Positions 15,688 to 24,090 of a stretch of DNA of 34,561 bases are shown piece by piece. Each line of letters starts with the position of its first letter. The first letter of the stretch is position 1. This stretch comes from an uncultured Fretibacterium sp. (lineage in GTDB: Bacteria; Synergistota; Synergistia; Synergistales; Aminobacteriaceae). The stretch covers positions 1 to 34,561 of the forward strand of contig CALBPU010000003.1 of assembly GCA_937899395.1 (NCBI GenBank). The letters run 5' to 3'. The notes under the pieces are model-generated. The model had not been told where the DNA came from and ran no database searches. It saw only the letters and a program-made list of their open reading frames with translations. A program made the position numbers and the translations under genes.

Positions 15688-16513
15688 AAAGGGAAAACAA
15701 CGTTCCGAACTTGGTACAAGGACTATGAGCAGTATCGTAATTGCTGCTGTAGTTTTATTCGGAATTAATTACGGAGGGATTTTGTGGGCTGTTATAGCCT
15801 CGTTAATAGCTTTGAAATCTCTCGATGAGTATTACAGGTTAATAAGCCGTAAAGGTTCAAGAGTTTCGCCTGGAATGGGATATATTTTCTCGCTGATATT
15901 TTTAATTGCTGCCATGAAAGAAAGTGCTCAACCGATAATTTTAGCGATGATTTTATCGTTATGCGTATTTTTTGTAATGACGATTGAAATTTTCAGACGG
16001 CAAAAAACAAAAGGTACAAGCAATGTTATTTTCAATACCGGCGGAATCGTTTCAGGAATTTTATATATAACAGTCCCTTGGGTCTGTATGATAATGTTAG
16101 GGAATTATGCTTTCGGCCGTCAAATATTAATGACGATTTTTTTCTGTACATGGGCATGTGATGTAGGAGCTTATTTAGGAGGAAAAAAATTCGGCAACAT
16201 AAAATTATGCGAACATGTAAGTCCGGGAAAAACTGTTCAGGGATTTATATTCGGAATTATCGGAAGTCTGATAGCAAACGCAGCATCAATATATTTCTTC
16301 AGTTTTCCTGAATATTTAATGTTCATAGGATTTGTTTGCGGCATTGCAGGACAGGTAGGAGACCTCGCTGAATCTTTAATCAAACGTGAAGCAGGCCAAA
16401 AAGATTCGGGAACATTAATTCCCGGACACGGAGGAATGCTTGACCGTTTCGACAGCATTTTGTTTAACGGATTATTAACATATTTAATTTTAAGGGTGTT
16501 GTTGACGAAATGA
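15668..16513 (+). CDS. cdsA: Phosphatidate cytidylyltransferase
   Basis: This 281-residue polytopic membrane enzyme forms CDP-diacylglycerol from phosphatidate and CTP. The family signature is at the C-terminus: SLIKREAGQKDSGTLIPGHG then GMLDRFDS. WACDVGAYLGGKKFG contains the conserved Asp. Seven or so hydrophobic segments precede and surround it. ATG 15668 is preferred over ATG 15647 because GGGAGGGAAAGG lies directly upstream of it. The stop overlaps dxr by ATGA. It consumes the PlsC product. Confidence 0.92.
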   Translation: MAASRAEKGKQRSELGTRTMSSIVIAAVVLFGINYGGILWAVIASLIALKSLDEYYRLISRKGSRVSPGMGYIFSLIFLIAAMKESAQPIILAMILSLCVFFVMTIEIFRRQKTKGTSNVIFNTGGIVSGILYITVPWVCMIMLGNYAFGRQILMTIFFCTWACDVGAYLGGKKFGNIKLCEHVSPGKTVQGFIFGIIGSLIANAASIYFFSFPEYLMFIGFVCGIAGQVGDLAESLIKREAGQKDSGTLIPGHGGMLDRFDSILFNGLLTYLILRVLLTK

Positions 16514-17613
16514 TAAATCTTGGAGTTATAGGAGCAACTGGAAGCGTAGGAAGTTCGGTTATGTCTGTGTGTTCAGCATGGCCTGATAAAATTCATGTTG
16601 AAGCATTAGCCGCTAATAAACGTTCGGAAAAATTATTAAACCTTGCAAAAAAATTCAACGTCTCAAAAATTTATCCTTATGAAGAATTTGGCGATGAAGG
16701 ACTTGAGAAAATTTCAACGGACGAAAATATTAATCATGTCGTATTTTCATCATCAGGGACAAAAGCTATAAAAGCTCTTTGCAGTGCGTTAAATTCGGGC
16801 AAAAATGTTTCACTGGCAAATAAAGAGAGCATTGTTGTAGCAGGAAAATGGGTTATGCCTCTTATAAAACATTCCGAGCAATTAAGACCTGTTGACAGTG
16901 AACATAACGCTATATGGCAATGCCTTCACGGTGATGATAAAAAATTCGTGAAAAAAATTTATCTTACTGCTTCAGGAGGGCCTTTCAGAAATTTCACTTA
17001 TGAAGAATTAAAAAACGTTACTCCCGAAATGGCTTTGAAGCACCCCGTCTGGAACATGGGAGCAAAAATTACAATCGACAGCGCAACACTCATGAATAAA
17101 GGCATTGAATTAATTGAAGCGATGATTTTGTTCGGACTTAATGAAAATCAGGTTGACGCTTTAATATCGCCAGGATCATTTGTTCATGGATTAGTTGAAT
17201 TTGATGACGGGAGCGTGAAAATGTTAGCAGCAGAGCCCGACATGAAATTACCTGCGGCCTCATGTTTATTTTGGCCTGAAAGATTTTTCCCAAGCCCTGA
17301 TTTCAAAGCACCTGATTATAAAATTCACGAGATAAAATTTTATGAGCCTGATGAAAATAAATTCCCTTCAATTAGAATTGCCCGTGAAGTTATGAGGAAA
17401 AAAGGTGCTTATCCTGCTGTGTTAATCGGAGCAGATGAAGCAGCAGTGGATTTATTTTTGAAGGGTAAAATTTCGTTTACAGATATTCCGAATTTAATCG
17501 AGGAAACTTTAAGCGCATGGAATTATTCAGAGCCTTCAAATCTCGATGATGCTATCGAATATGTAAGCATTGCAAAAAATCTTGCCGAAAAAATTTCGTT
17601 AAAGTTCAAATAA
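16510..17613 (+). CDS. dxr: 1-deoxy-D-xylulose 5-phosphate reductoisomerase
   Basis: This 367-residue NADPH-dependent enzyme makes methylerythritol 4-phosphate, the committed step of non-mevalonate isoprenoid synthesis that ultimately feeds UppS. GATGSVGSS binds NADPH. ANKESIVVAG, DSEHNAIWQC, TASGGPFRN, HPVWNMGAKI and ATLMNKGIELIEA are the catalytic and flexible-loop blocks. In the later block, usually HPQSxxH, the first histidine is Ser at about residue 220 (ISPGSFVHG). The rseP gene that often follows dxr is absent; a convergent transporter follows instead. Confidence 0.93.
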   Translation: MINLGVIGATGSVGSSVMSVCSAWPDKIHVEALAANKRSEKLLNLAKKFNVSKIYPYEEFGDEGLEKISTDENINHVVFSSSGTKAIKALCSALNSGKNVSLANKESIVVAGKWVMPLIKHSEQLRPVDSEHNAIWQCLHGDDKKFVKKIYLTASGGPFRNFTYEELKNVTPEMALKHPVWNMGAKITIDSATLMNKGIELIEAMILFGLNENQVDALISPGSFVHGLVEFDDGSVKMLAAEPDMKLPAASCLFWPERFFPSPDFKAPDYKIHEIKFYEPDENKFPSIRIAREVMRKKGAYPAVLIGADEAAVDLFLKGKISFTDIPNLIEETLSAWNYSEPSNLDDAIEYVSIAKNLAEKISLKFK

Positions 17614-17627
17614 TCCCACCGCTTAAA

Positions 17628-17662
17628 ACTCTCTCGGTTTTATTCTGTAGAACTGAGAGGGT
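17628..17662. terminator. Hairpin between convergent dxr and MATE gene
   Basis: ACTCTCTCGGTT (17628-17639) pairs with AACTGAGAGGGT (17651-17662) with two G-U type positions and an 11-nt loop. It covers the 3' end of the minus-strand gene. There is no strong T-run on either side, so it is only a candidate bidirectional terminator. Confidence 0.4.
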
Positions 17663-19019
17663 TTAGAGTTTTCTCGAATTTTTTGTAAATTACGATCGAA
17701 AGAGTTGCCATTAAAATATCCGCAGCAACCTGTGTCCAAACTATACCGTACATTCCGAATATATATTCAAACAAAAACAACATCGGAATATTAAATATTA
17801 CCCAGCGTGCCGAACCTAAAAATAACGCTCTGTCTCCGTGTCCTACTGCCTGAAAAAAATTAACAAGATGAAAACACATAAACATAAACGGCGTTGCTAA
17901 ACTTCTTGCTCTTAAAAAATTTGTTCCGAGTTCAACAGTTTGCAAATCTTCTATAAACATTCTCATAATATTCGGAGCAAAAATTTCGTATACTGCAACG
18001 CTCGCAAAACTTATTATCAATCCAACCAGCCTTGAAAAATTTAATACATCTTTCATTCGTTTGAAATTTCCTGATGAATAATTGTAACCTACTAAAGGCA
18101 TCATTCCCTGACAAATTCCAATCCCGACATTTAACGGAAATCTTTCGGCCTTTAATACAATTCCTACAGCCGCTAAAGGTATATCGCCATAACCTGAAGC
18201 AAGTTTATCAATGATAATATATGTAATATCGAATAATGTTACAGCTACTGCCGCAGGAACTCCGACAGCAAATACGGAATAGATATTTTTTCGTGAAGGA
18301 TTTATATTTTTAATTGAAAGTGAAAGAATGCCCGAATTTCTAACTCTATAAATCATAATCAGAAAATACGAACATATTATAACGTTTGAAAGCATCGTAG
18401 CAATTCCTGCTCCCAAAACTTCATAGCCTTTAGGAAGCAGCACAAACATAAACAACGGATCAAGAGCTATATTAATAATTCCTCCCATTGAAATTCCAAA
18501 TCCTGCTTGTCTTGCATAACCTGTCGAACGCAAAAAATTTGAAAGCGTCATTGATAAAATCGTTGGTACTGCTCCCAAAACTATAACGCAAAAAGTATAT
18601 TGTTCGGCAAAAATTAAAGTGTTGTCGCTTGCACCTAATATTCGCAAAATATCTTCCATGAAAGCATACATTAATAACGCAAAACTTCCGGCAGATATTA
18701 TTGCCATGTAAAAACAAAATGAACTTACGCTTTTTGCTTCATTGTCTCTTCCTGCTCCCATTAGACGCGAGATTAAAGTTCCTCCTCCAATTCCGAATAA
18801 ATTTGCGAAACTTATCGAGATGTTAAAGACCGGAAGCAGCAGAGAAACTCCCGCAACCATTAAGGGGTTATTAGTGCGTCCGATGAAAAACGTATCAGCA
18901 AGATTATAGACCAAAATTATTAACTGCCCGAAAATCATCGGCAATGCTAATTCAGTTAATGCCTTAGGTATCGGCCATGTTTCAAAAATTTCACGGTTGA
19001 CTTTGTGTTTATCTTTCAT
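17640..19019 (-). CDS. MATE family multidrug/sodium antiporter
   Basis: This 459-residue protein has about twelve hydrophobic segments in two halves, as in MATE exporters. The N-terminal half has WPIPKALTELALPMIFGQL and YNLADTFFIGR. The mid-protein GYNYSSGNFKRMKDV is the repeat of the family loop. MATE proteins export cationic drugs or metabolites in exchange for Na+ or H+. ATG 19019 is chosen over a GTG at 19031 because the AAAAAGGAG ribosome site overlaps that GTG. Closest relatives are likely NorM/DinF-like Clostridium-type pumps. The substrate is unknown. Confidence 0.88.
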   Translation of the reverse strand: MKDKHKVNREIFETWPIPKALTELALPMIFGQLIILVYNLADTFFIGRTNNPLMVAGVSLLLPVFNISISFANLFGIGGGTLISRLMGAGRDNEAKSVSSFCFYMAIISAGSFALLMYAFMEDILRILGASDNTLIFAEQYTFCVIVLGAVPTILSMTLSNFLRSTGYARQAGFGISMGGIINIALDPLFMFVLLPKGYEVLGAGIATMLSNVIICSYFLIMIYRVRNSGILSLSIKNINPSRKNIYSVFAVGVPAAVAVTLFDITYIIIDKLASGYGDIPLAAVGIVLKAERFPLNVGIGICQGMMPLVGYNYSSGNFKRMKDVLNFSRLVGLIISFASVAVYEIFAPNIMRMFIEDLQTVELGTNFLRARSLATPFMFMCFHLVNFFQAVGHGDRALFLGSARWVIFNIPMLFLFEYIFGMYGIVWTQVAADILMATLSIVIYKKFEKTLNPLSSTE

Positions 19020-19043
19020 AAAAATTAACACTCCTTTTTATAG

Positions 19044-19049
19044 ATTATA
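19044..19049 (-). promoter_or_regulatory. Candidate -10 box for the MATE gene
   Basis: The minus strand reads TATAAT here, 25 bases before the MATE ATG and just upstream of its ribosome site. The intergenic region is too AT-rich to identify a -35 box with any confidence. Confidence 0.3.
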
Positions 19050-19113
19050 AAATAATTTTTCATGATAGAATAATTTTTAATCATTCATAGAAATTCAAAA
19101 GAAGGTGTTATTA

Positions 19114-19602
19114 ATGGCAAATGAAAATGAATTTGTCCGCAAAGATGTTTACGAAGCAGATCAAAGAGCTTTAATGTCAGAAATAAAATTAGGCAATGCA
19201 GAAATTTTGAAAAGGTTTGATCAATTTGCTATTGAACTCAATGGGAAAATTGAGAAAATCAATACAGACCTTAACAATAAAATTGATAAGGTTAATGCAG
19301 ACCTCAGCAGCAGAATTGATAAGCTTGAAGCACAGACTAACAGCAGATTTGACAAACTCGAAGCAAGAATCGAAATTATTGATGCAAATGTTCAATATCT
19401 TAATAAACGTTTAGATGATACTCAGCTTTATATGAATTGGATATTGGGATTAATTGGAATACTTGTTGCTGTTGCGGTTGTTGCAGTTCCGGGTTTTTTC
19501 AGAAAAATTTTCAAGCCTTCAATAACTTTGGAACAAGTTGAAGAATTAATTAATACAAAAATAGAACAGGCATTTATGAATCATAGGTTGACCGTTTCAT
19601 AA
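19114..19602 (+). CDS. Coiled-coil protein with C-terminal membrane segment
   Basis: This is a 162-residue protein of unknown function. Residues ~20-110 are predicted coiled coil. Within them, residues 45-88 are four consecutive 11-residue repeats (KIEKINTDLNN, KIDKVNADLSS, RIDKLEAQTNS, RFDKLEARIEI). A single membrane helix follows (about 111-130, ILGLIGILVAVAVVAVPGFF) with a short cytoplasmic or external tail. ATG 19114 is chosen; GTG 19105 overlaps the AGAAGG ribosome site. The leader motif AGGTGTTATT recurs before the next gene (19618-19628), so the two may be related in expression. It resembles small phage/plasmid coiled-coil membrane proteins, but I do not assign a family. Confidence 0.65.
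   Translation: MANENEFVRKDVYEADQRALMSEIKLGNAEILKRFDQFAIELNGKIEKINTDLNNKIDKVNADLSSRIDKLEAQTNSRFDKLEARIEIIDANVQYLNKRLDDTQLYMNWILGLIGILVAVAVVAVPGFFRKIFKPSITLEQVEELINTKIEQAFMNHRLTVS
19246..19377 (+). repeat. Four in-frame 33-bp repeats encoding 11-residue units
   Basis: Units run 19246-19278, 19279-19311, 19312-19344 and 19345-19377. Each begins with (A/K)(A/G)A ATT or TTT then GA, encoding (K/R)(I/F)(E/D)K. The DNA is diverged, so this is an old duplication. An 11-residue period gives a right-handed or straight coiled coil. Confidence 0.65.
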
Positions 19603-19629
19603 AAAATTTTAACGAAAGGTGTTATTTTA

Positions 19630-21579
19630 ATGACAGGAAATTTTTTATTATTATTTTTAGTTTTGTTCCCGATATTAGGCGGGCTTGTATCGTATTTTAT
19701 CGGCAAAAAAAGCAGAATTGCCCGTGATTATTTTGCTGATTTCATTTGCGTTGTTGAATTTTTTACGGCTTTATACAGTTATAAATTCATAGGCTCTGAA
19801 TTTTTTGCTCCCGGAGTATGCGGTTTCGGATTAAAATTTACTCTTGACGGCTTCAGGTATATTTATTCCGTAATCATCACGTTCATGTGGGCAGTAACGA
19901 CAATTTTTTCACGTGAATATTTAAGAGGCCACCGCAACAGAAACCGTTATTATTTTTACATACTAATGACTTTATCGTCAATAATGGGAGTATTTTTATC
20001 AGGCGATTTATATACGACGTTCATATTCTTTGAAATGATGTCATTATTTTCGTATATTATGGTTGTTCAAGAGGAAAATCACGAAGCTCAAAGGGCTGCT
20101 CAGACATATTTAGCCATTGCAATTATAGGAGGGCTTGCTACTTTAACGGGATTAATTTTATTTTATGCAAAAGTCGGAACGCTTGATATAAAATCCTTCT
20201 CAACATTAAACCCTGAAATCAAAAATTCCCTTTATATTCCGGGCATTTTAATTTTCACAGGTTTCGCAGCGAAGGCAGCAATTTTTCCTTCACATATATG
20301 GCTTCCTACGGCACACACAGCAGCTCCTGCACCTTCAAGCGCATTATTATCAGGATTATTAACAAAATCGGGTTTATTCGGAATTATAGTTTTAAGCTCG
20401 GGAGTTTTTATTCATGATTCTCTGTGGGGTTTTATGCTTTTGGTACTGGCAGTTATAACAATGGTACTCGGAGCAGTTTTAGCAGTTTTTTCAATCAACC
20501 TCAAAAGAACTTTAGCATGTTCATCAATGTCTCAGTTAGGATTTATTTTGACAGGAATTTCGATGCAGTGTTTCTTGGGAGCTGAAAACGATTTAGCCGT
20601 AAGAGGAACAGTGTTATACATGATAGGACATTCGCTAGTGAAATTGGTTTTGTTTTTATGTGCCGGAGTTGTTCACATGAATACTCACCAATTAAATTTG
20701 AACGATATTAAAGGCTTCGGAAGAGGCAAAAAAATTTTAATGTTTGCATTTATTATGGGCGGATTAGGATTAATGGGTGCTCCGTTGTGGAACGGTTATC
20801 TGGGAAAAACTTTAATTCATGAAAGCATCGTTGAGTATATTCATGAGGGAAAATTTGCTTTATCGTTTATGAGTGCTTCAAGTGAAAAATTAATGTTTGA
20901 AATTTGCGAATGGTTATTTTTAATTTCGGGAGGCTTAACAACTGCTTACGTAATAAAATTGTTCATTGCGTTATTCATAATGAAACCTTCACCCGATTTA
21001 CATCAAAAACCTGTTTACCTTTCATTGCCTAACAAAATCATATTAACAATTTCAGCATTGATACTTCCGATTATAGGATTTCTTCCCTATGATACAGGAG
21101 ATAAAATCAGCGTACTTGCTTCAGGCTTTATGAATGCACCTGAACATCATCACTTTGTAAATTATTTTTCGTTTGAAAATCTCGAAGGCTCTGTAATTTC
21201 GATCTCAATCGGAATAATTGTTTATTTCCTTTTCATCAAGAAATTCTTAATCCGTGAAGAAAAATATCTTGATTTATGGCCGGAAAAATTAAACATCGAA
21301 AATTATTTCTTCAGACCTGTAATCGGGGTTATATTGCCGTTTATAGGAGCATTCGTTGCGAGATTTACGGATTTCATCACGGCCGAACCGATTAGATTAA
21401 TGCTGATGAATATTTCGAGAATAAAATTTGTAAGACCTCCTGAAGATTTAGATTTCGGATTTTACAAAGATGACGGAAAAGCCGACACAATAGGGACATT
21501 ATTACCCTCAAGCCTTGCTTACGGATTAATGACCTTCGCAATAGGTTTGTTATTTGTAATTTCGTTCCTGATGTCATAA
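19630..21579 (+). CDS. Proton-conducting antiporter subunit, NuoL/NuoM/MrpA-D type
   Basis: This 649-residue protein has some 14-16 membrane helices and the proton_antipo core. Key charged residues of the channel are visible: Glu at about 135 (FIFFEMMSLFSY), Lys at about 215 (GFAAKAAIFPSHIWLPTAH), and Lys in LLTKSGLFG and SLVKLVLF. The family includes complex I, Mrp antiporter and membrane-hydrogenase subunits, where it moves H+ or Na+. None of the partner subunits lies nearby, so its complex is unknown or encoded elsewhere. A GAAAGG ribosome site precedes ATG 19630. The C-terminal ~150 residues extend beyond the core. Confidence 0.85.
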   Translation: MTGNFLLLFLVLFPILGGLVSYFIGKKSRIARDYFADFICVVEFFTALYSYKFIGSEFFAPGVCGFGLKFTLDGFRYIYSVIITFMWAVTTIFSREYLRGHRNRNRYYFYILMTLSSIMGVFLSGDLYTTFIFFEMMSLFSYIMVVQEENHEAQRAAQTYLAIAIIGGLATLTGLILFYAKVGTLDIKSFSTLNPEIKNSLYIPGILIFTGFAAKAAIFPSHIWLPTAHTAAPAPSSALLSGLLTKSGLFGIIVLSSGVFIHDSLWGFMLLVLAVITMVLGAVLAVFSINLKRTLACSSMSQLGFILTGISMQCFLGAENDLAVRGTVLYMIGHSLVKLVLFLCAGVVHMNTHQLNLNDIKGFGRGKKILMFAFIMGGLGLMGAPLWNGYLGKTLIHESIVEYIHEGKFALSFMSASSEKLMFEICEWLFLISGGLTTAYVIKLFIALFIMKPSPDLHQKPVYLSLPNKIILTISALILPIIGFLPYDTGDKISVLASGFMNAPEHHHFVNYFSFENLEGSVISISIGIIVYFLFIKKFLIREEKYLDLWPEKLNIENYFFRPVIGVILPFIGAFVARFTDFITAEPIRLMLMNISRIKFVRPPEDLDFGFYKDDGKADTIGTLLPSSLAYGLMTFAIGLLFVISFLMS

Positions 21580-21586
21580 AGAGTGA

Positions 21587-21705
<119 letters not shown>

Positions 21706-21792
21706 GGCTTAACACTTGGAGAATTTTATCACAGCGTTTATTTTGCGTCAAACATTTTTATCGAGTGAAATTTTTTCGTAAAGCAAAAATAC

Positions 21793-21828
21793 TTGACAGC
21801 TTAAAATCACTTCTTTATAATTCTCATC
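21793..21828 (+). promoter_or_regulatory. Consensus sigma-70 promoter for ylxM-ffh
   Basis: TTGACA (21793-21798), a 17-bp spacer and TATAAT (21816-21821) match the vegetative consensus exactly. Transcription should begin about 7 bases downstream, at or next to the A of the ylxM ATG (21829), leaving no leader. Confidence 0.85.
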
Positions 21829-22185
21829 ATGAATGACAAGGTTAATAACGCAAAAAATAATAACGACAGTGAAATTTTGAAGCGCAGAATTTATTTGAAT
21901 TTGCTTTATGATTTTTACTCGCCGCTTTTAACCGAAACTCAACGAAAAGTTTACGAGACTTTATGTTTTTCGGATTTAACGCCCTCAGAGGCCGCGAAAA
22001 TTTTGGGCATGAGCAGACAGGCCGTTTACATTCTTGCACGCCATGTCATGGAGAAACTTGAGGGAATTGAGCGTGAATTATGTTTTGCTGTTAATACCCG
22101 TAATCTTGAGGAAAGAATTAAGAAGCTTGAAAAGGAGAATGAGGAGTTGAAATTAAGGCTTAAAGAAAAGGAGGGGAAATTTTAA
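21829..22185 (+). CDS. ylxM: YlxM family helix-turn-helix protein
   Basis: This 118-residue protein resembles sigma-70 region 4 (LTPSEAAKILGMSRQAVYIL) with a C-terminal coiled coil rich in Lys and Glu. YlxM homologues are cotranscribed with ffh and associated with the signal-recognition particle. Here ffh starts 2 bases after the stop. Homologues usually begin near the segment LKRRIYLNLLYDFYSPLL, so the first ~16 residues, rich in Asn, are an extension. ATG 21829 coincides with the predicted transcription start. A TTG near 21877 is an alternative but lacks a ribosome site. Confidence 0.87.
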   Translation: MNDKVNNAKNNNDSEILKRRIYLNLLYDFYSPLLTETQRKVYETLCFSDLTPSEAAKILGMSRQAVYILARHVMEKLEGIERELCFAVNTRNLEERIKKLEKENEELKLRLKEKEGKF

Positions 22186-22187
22186 TC

Positions 22188-23513
22188 ATGTTTGACGCTT
22201 TAAGGGAAAAATTATCGAACGTTTTCTCAAAACTCGGAAGCAAGGGAAAATTATCAGAGGCCGATGTTGATAACGCATTACGTGAAGTCAGAAGGTCTTT
22301 GTTGGAAGCTGATGTTGATTTCCGTGTAGCTAAGGATTTAATTGCGAAAATCCGTGAACGTGCCGTAAGTCTTGAAGTCCTTTCTTCCATAACTGCCAAT
22401 GAGAGAATTTCTGCGATAGTTTACGAAGAATTAATTTCCTTAATGGGCAAAGCTGAAAATCTGATTATATCTCCAAAACCTCCGACTGTAATTTTAATGG
22501 CAGGTTTACAGGGTTCAGGAAAAACTACAACAACAGTTAAACTTGCACGTTATCTCAAAAATTCTCATAATCCTTTAGTCGTTGCCTGCGATTTAAGAAG
22601 ACCTGCTGCCGTCGAACAGTTAAGAGTTTTAGCTGAAAGTGCAAAAGTAAATTTTTACGGTAAAGAAGGAGAAAACGTTCTTGATGTTGTGAAAGGCTGT
22701 GTTAAATTTGCCGAAGACCATATGAACGACGTTATAATTCTTGATACCGCAGGAAGGCTTCACATTGATGAAGAATTAATGACCGAGTTAAAAGACATCG
22801 CAAAAATTCTTCCTCCTCATGAAAAAATTTTGGTAGTTGACTCAATGATGGGTCAAGAAGCAGTTAATTCCGCAAAATCTTTTCATGAATTATTAAATCT
22901 CACAGGTTTAATCTTAACGAAACTCGACGGCGATGCACGCGGCGGAAGTGCTTTAGCAATTCGTGCTGTAACGGGAGTTCCTGTTAAATTTGCCGGACTT
23001 GGTGAGAACACTGACGCATTAGAACCTTTCAGCCCCGAAAGAATGGCCGGCCGTATCATGGGAATGGGCGATATTCAAGGGCTTGTTGAGAAGGTTAAAG
23101 CGGCAGGGATTGATGAATATGCTGTCAAAACATCTCCGGGAAAACTTTCAAAACAATTTAATCTCGAGACATTATTAACTCAATTTGAACAAATCGAAAA
23201 ATTAGGGCCTCTCGATAAATTAGCAGGTATGATTCCGGGAATGGATAAGATAAAAAATTTCCGAGCTGAAGATATTGACGCAAAAATTTTGAAACGTCAA
23301 AAAGCCATAATCCAATCTATGACTCCTGAAGAGAGATACAATCCGAAAATTATAAAAGGCTCAAGACGCAGGAGAATTGCAGAAGGTTCAGGTACTTCGG
23401 TTCAGATGGTCAATCAACTGTTATCCCAATATGAACAGATGAAAAAATTGTTTAAGACTTTTTCATCAAATTCGGGCAGCAGAAAATTGAAATCGCTTTT
23501 AGGTTTTAAGTAG
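22188..23513 (+). CDS. ffh: Signal recognition particle protein (SRP54 homologue)
   Basis: This 441-residue GTPase binds signal peptides on ribosomes and targets them to FtsY at the membrane. The N domain is ~1-85. G1 is GLQGSGKTTTTVKLARYL. DLRRPAAVEQL, DTAGRLHIDEEL and TKLDGDARGGSAL complete the G domain. GFG-linker-like GLGENTDALEPFSPERMA leads to the M domain, which ends in LLSQYEQMKKL. An AAAAGGAGGGG ribosome site precedes the ATG. No SRP RNA is found in the window. Confidence 0.96.
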   Translation: MFDALREKLSNVFSKLGSKGKLSEADVDNALREVRRSLLEADVDFRVAKDLIAKIRERAVSLEVLSSITANERISAIVYEELISLMGKAENLIISPKPPTVILMAGLQGSGKTTTTVKLARYLKNSHNPLVVACDLRRPAAVEQLRVLAESAKVNFYGKEGENVLDVVKGCVKFAEDHMNDVIILDTAGRLHIDEELMTELKDIAKILPPHEKILVVDSMMGQEAVNSAKSFHELLNLTGLILTKLDGDARGGSALAIRAVTGVPVKFAGLGENTDALEPFSPERMAGRIMGMGDIQGLVEKVKAAGIDEYAVKTSPGKLSKQFNLETLLTQFEQIEKLGPLDKLAGMIPGMDKIKNFRAEDIDAKILKRQKAIIQSMTPEERYNPKIIKGSRRRRIAEGSGTSVQMVNQLLSQYEQMKKLFKTFSSNSGSRKLKSLLGFK

Positions 23514-23558
23514 TTTTGGTTTTATTTTTATTTTTAATCAGGAGGTGCACTCTAAAGA

Positions 23559-23879
23559 ATGTCGGTAAAAATTCGTTTGTCGCGTCAGGGTAGAAAGAAA
23601 GCTCCCTTCTATAGGTTGGTAGTTGCGGATTCACGTTCGCCTAGAGATGGAAAATTCATTGAATTAATAGGTACGTATAATCCTATGACTGACCCTGCGG
23701 CAGTAACGATTAATGAAGAACGCGCGCTTTATTGGCTTAAAAACGGTGCTTTACCGTCAGATACAGCACGTGGGCTTTTAAGAAAACAAGGTATTTTGGA
23801 AAAATGTAACTCTAAGAATTTTAACAGAAAGGAGAAAGATGCAGGAAACACATCTACATCACATTTCCCTCAAGAGTAG
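23559..23879 (+). CDS. rpsP: 30S ribosomal protein S16
   Basis: This is S16, 106 residues. The family core is complete by about residue 80: VKIRLSRQGRKKAPFYRLVV at the start and PSDTARGLLRKQGIL at the end. The remaining ~24 residues (CNSKNFNRKEKD and on) do not look like S16. Their DNA contains an AAAGGAG ribosome site and ATG (23828-23841) in another frame. The tail therefore may be read-through into what was an intergenic region. AGGAGGTG precedes the start ATG 23559. Confidence 0.95.
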   Translation: MSVKIRLSRQGRKKAPFYRLVVADSRSPRDGKFIELIGTYNPMTDPAAVTINEERALYWLKNGALPSDTARGLLRKQGILEKCNSKNFNRKEKDAGNTSTSHFPQE

Positions 23880-24090
23880 TGTTGTTACGAAATGTTGTGT
23901 TTTTATGTCCTTATACAAAAGGAACACTTTAAACCGCAAAACATAAAATCTCATGCACCTACTTCAGCGGGTCAGGAACTACAAAGGTGGGAGTCACAAC
24001 ATTATAAAGAGCTTAGCTTCAATAAAAGCCTAAACTCTAAGGGGATTCGATGCCCCCGTAATGACTGTTTTTTGCATCGGTGCCACTTTA
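23839..24090 (+). other. Hairpin-rich segment between rpsP and the KH gene
   Basis: The segment begins at an ATG 4 bases after a strong AAAGGAG. That ATG opens only a 35-codon frame (23839-23946) that I do not recognise. Four successive stems are visible: TCCTT/AAGGA (23908-23912 with 23919-23923, flanked by GTGTT/AACAC), CACCT/AGGTG (23956-23960 with 23985-23989), AGAG-TTAG/CTAA-CTCT (24008-24016 with 24030-24038) and GGGG/CCCC (24041-24044 with 24053-24057). An alternative stem CGATGC/GCATCG (24048-24053 with 24074-24079) competes with the last, before a T6 run. ATTATAAAGAGCTT occurs at 24001-24014 and again at 24098-24111 inside the KH gene start. It could be a structured RNA, an inserted sequence or a decayed duplication. 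Confidence 0.4.

Noticed and set aside
23960..24010. Possible SRP RNA (GGTCAGG-like string near ffh)
   Set aside because: It lacks the conserved GGAA tetraloop and asymmetric internal loop of SRP RNA helix 8.
24040..24058. tRNA or tmRNA T-arm (GGGG-ATTCGAT-GCCCC)
   Set aside because: The loop register is wrong, and no acceptor stem or other arms pair with it.
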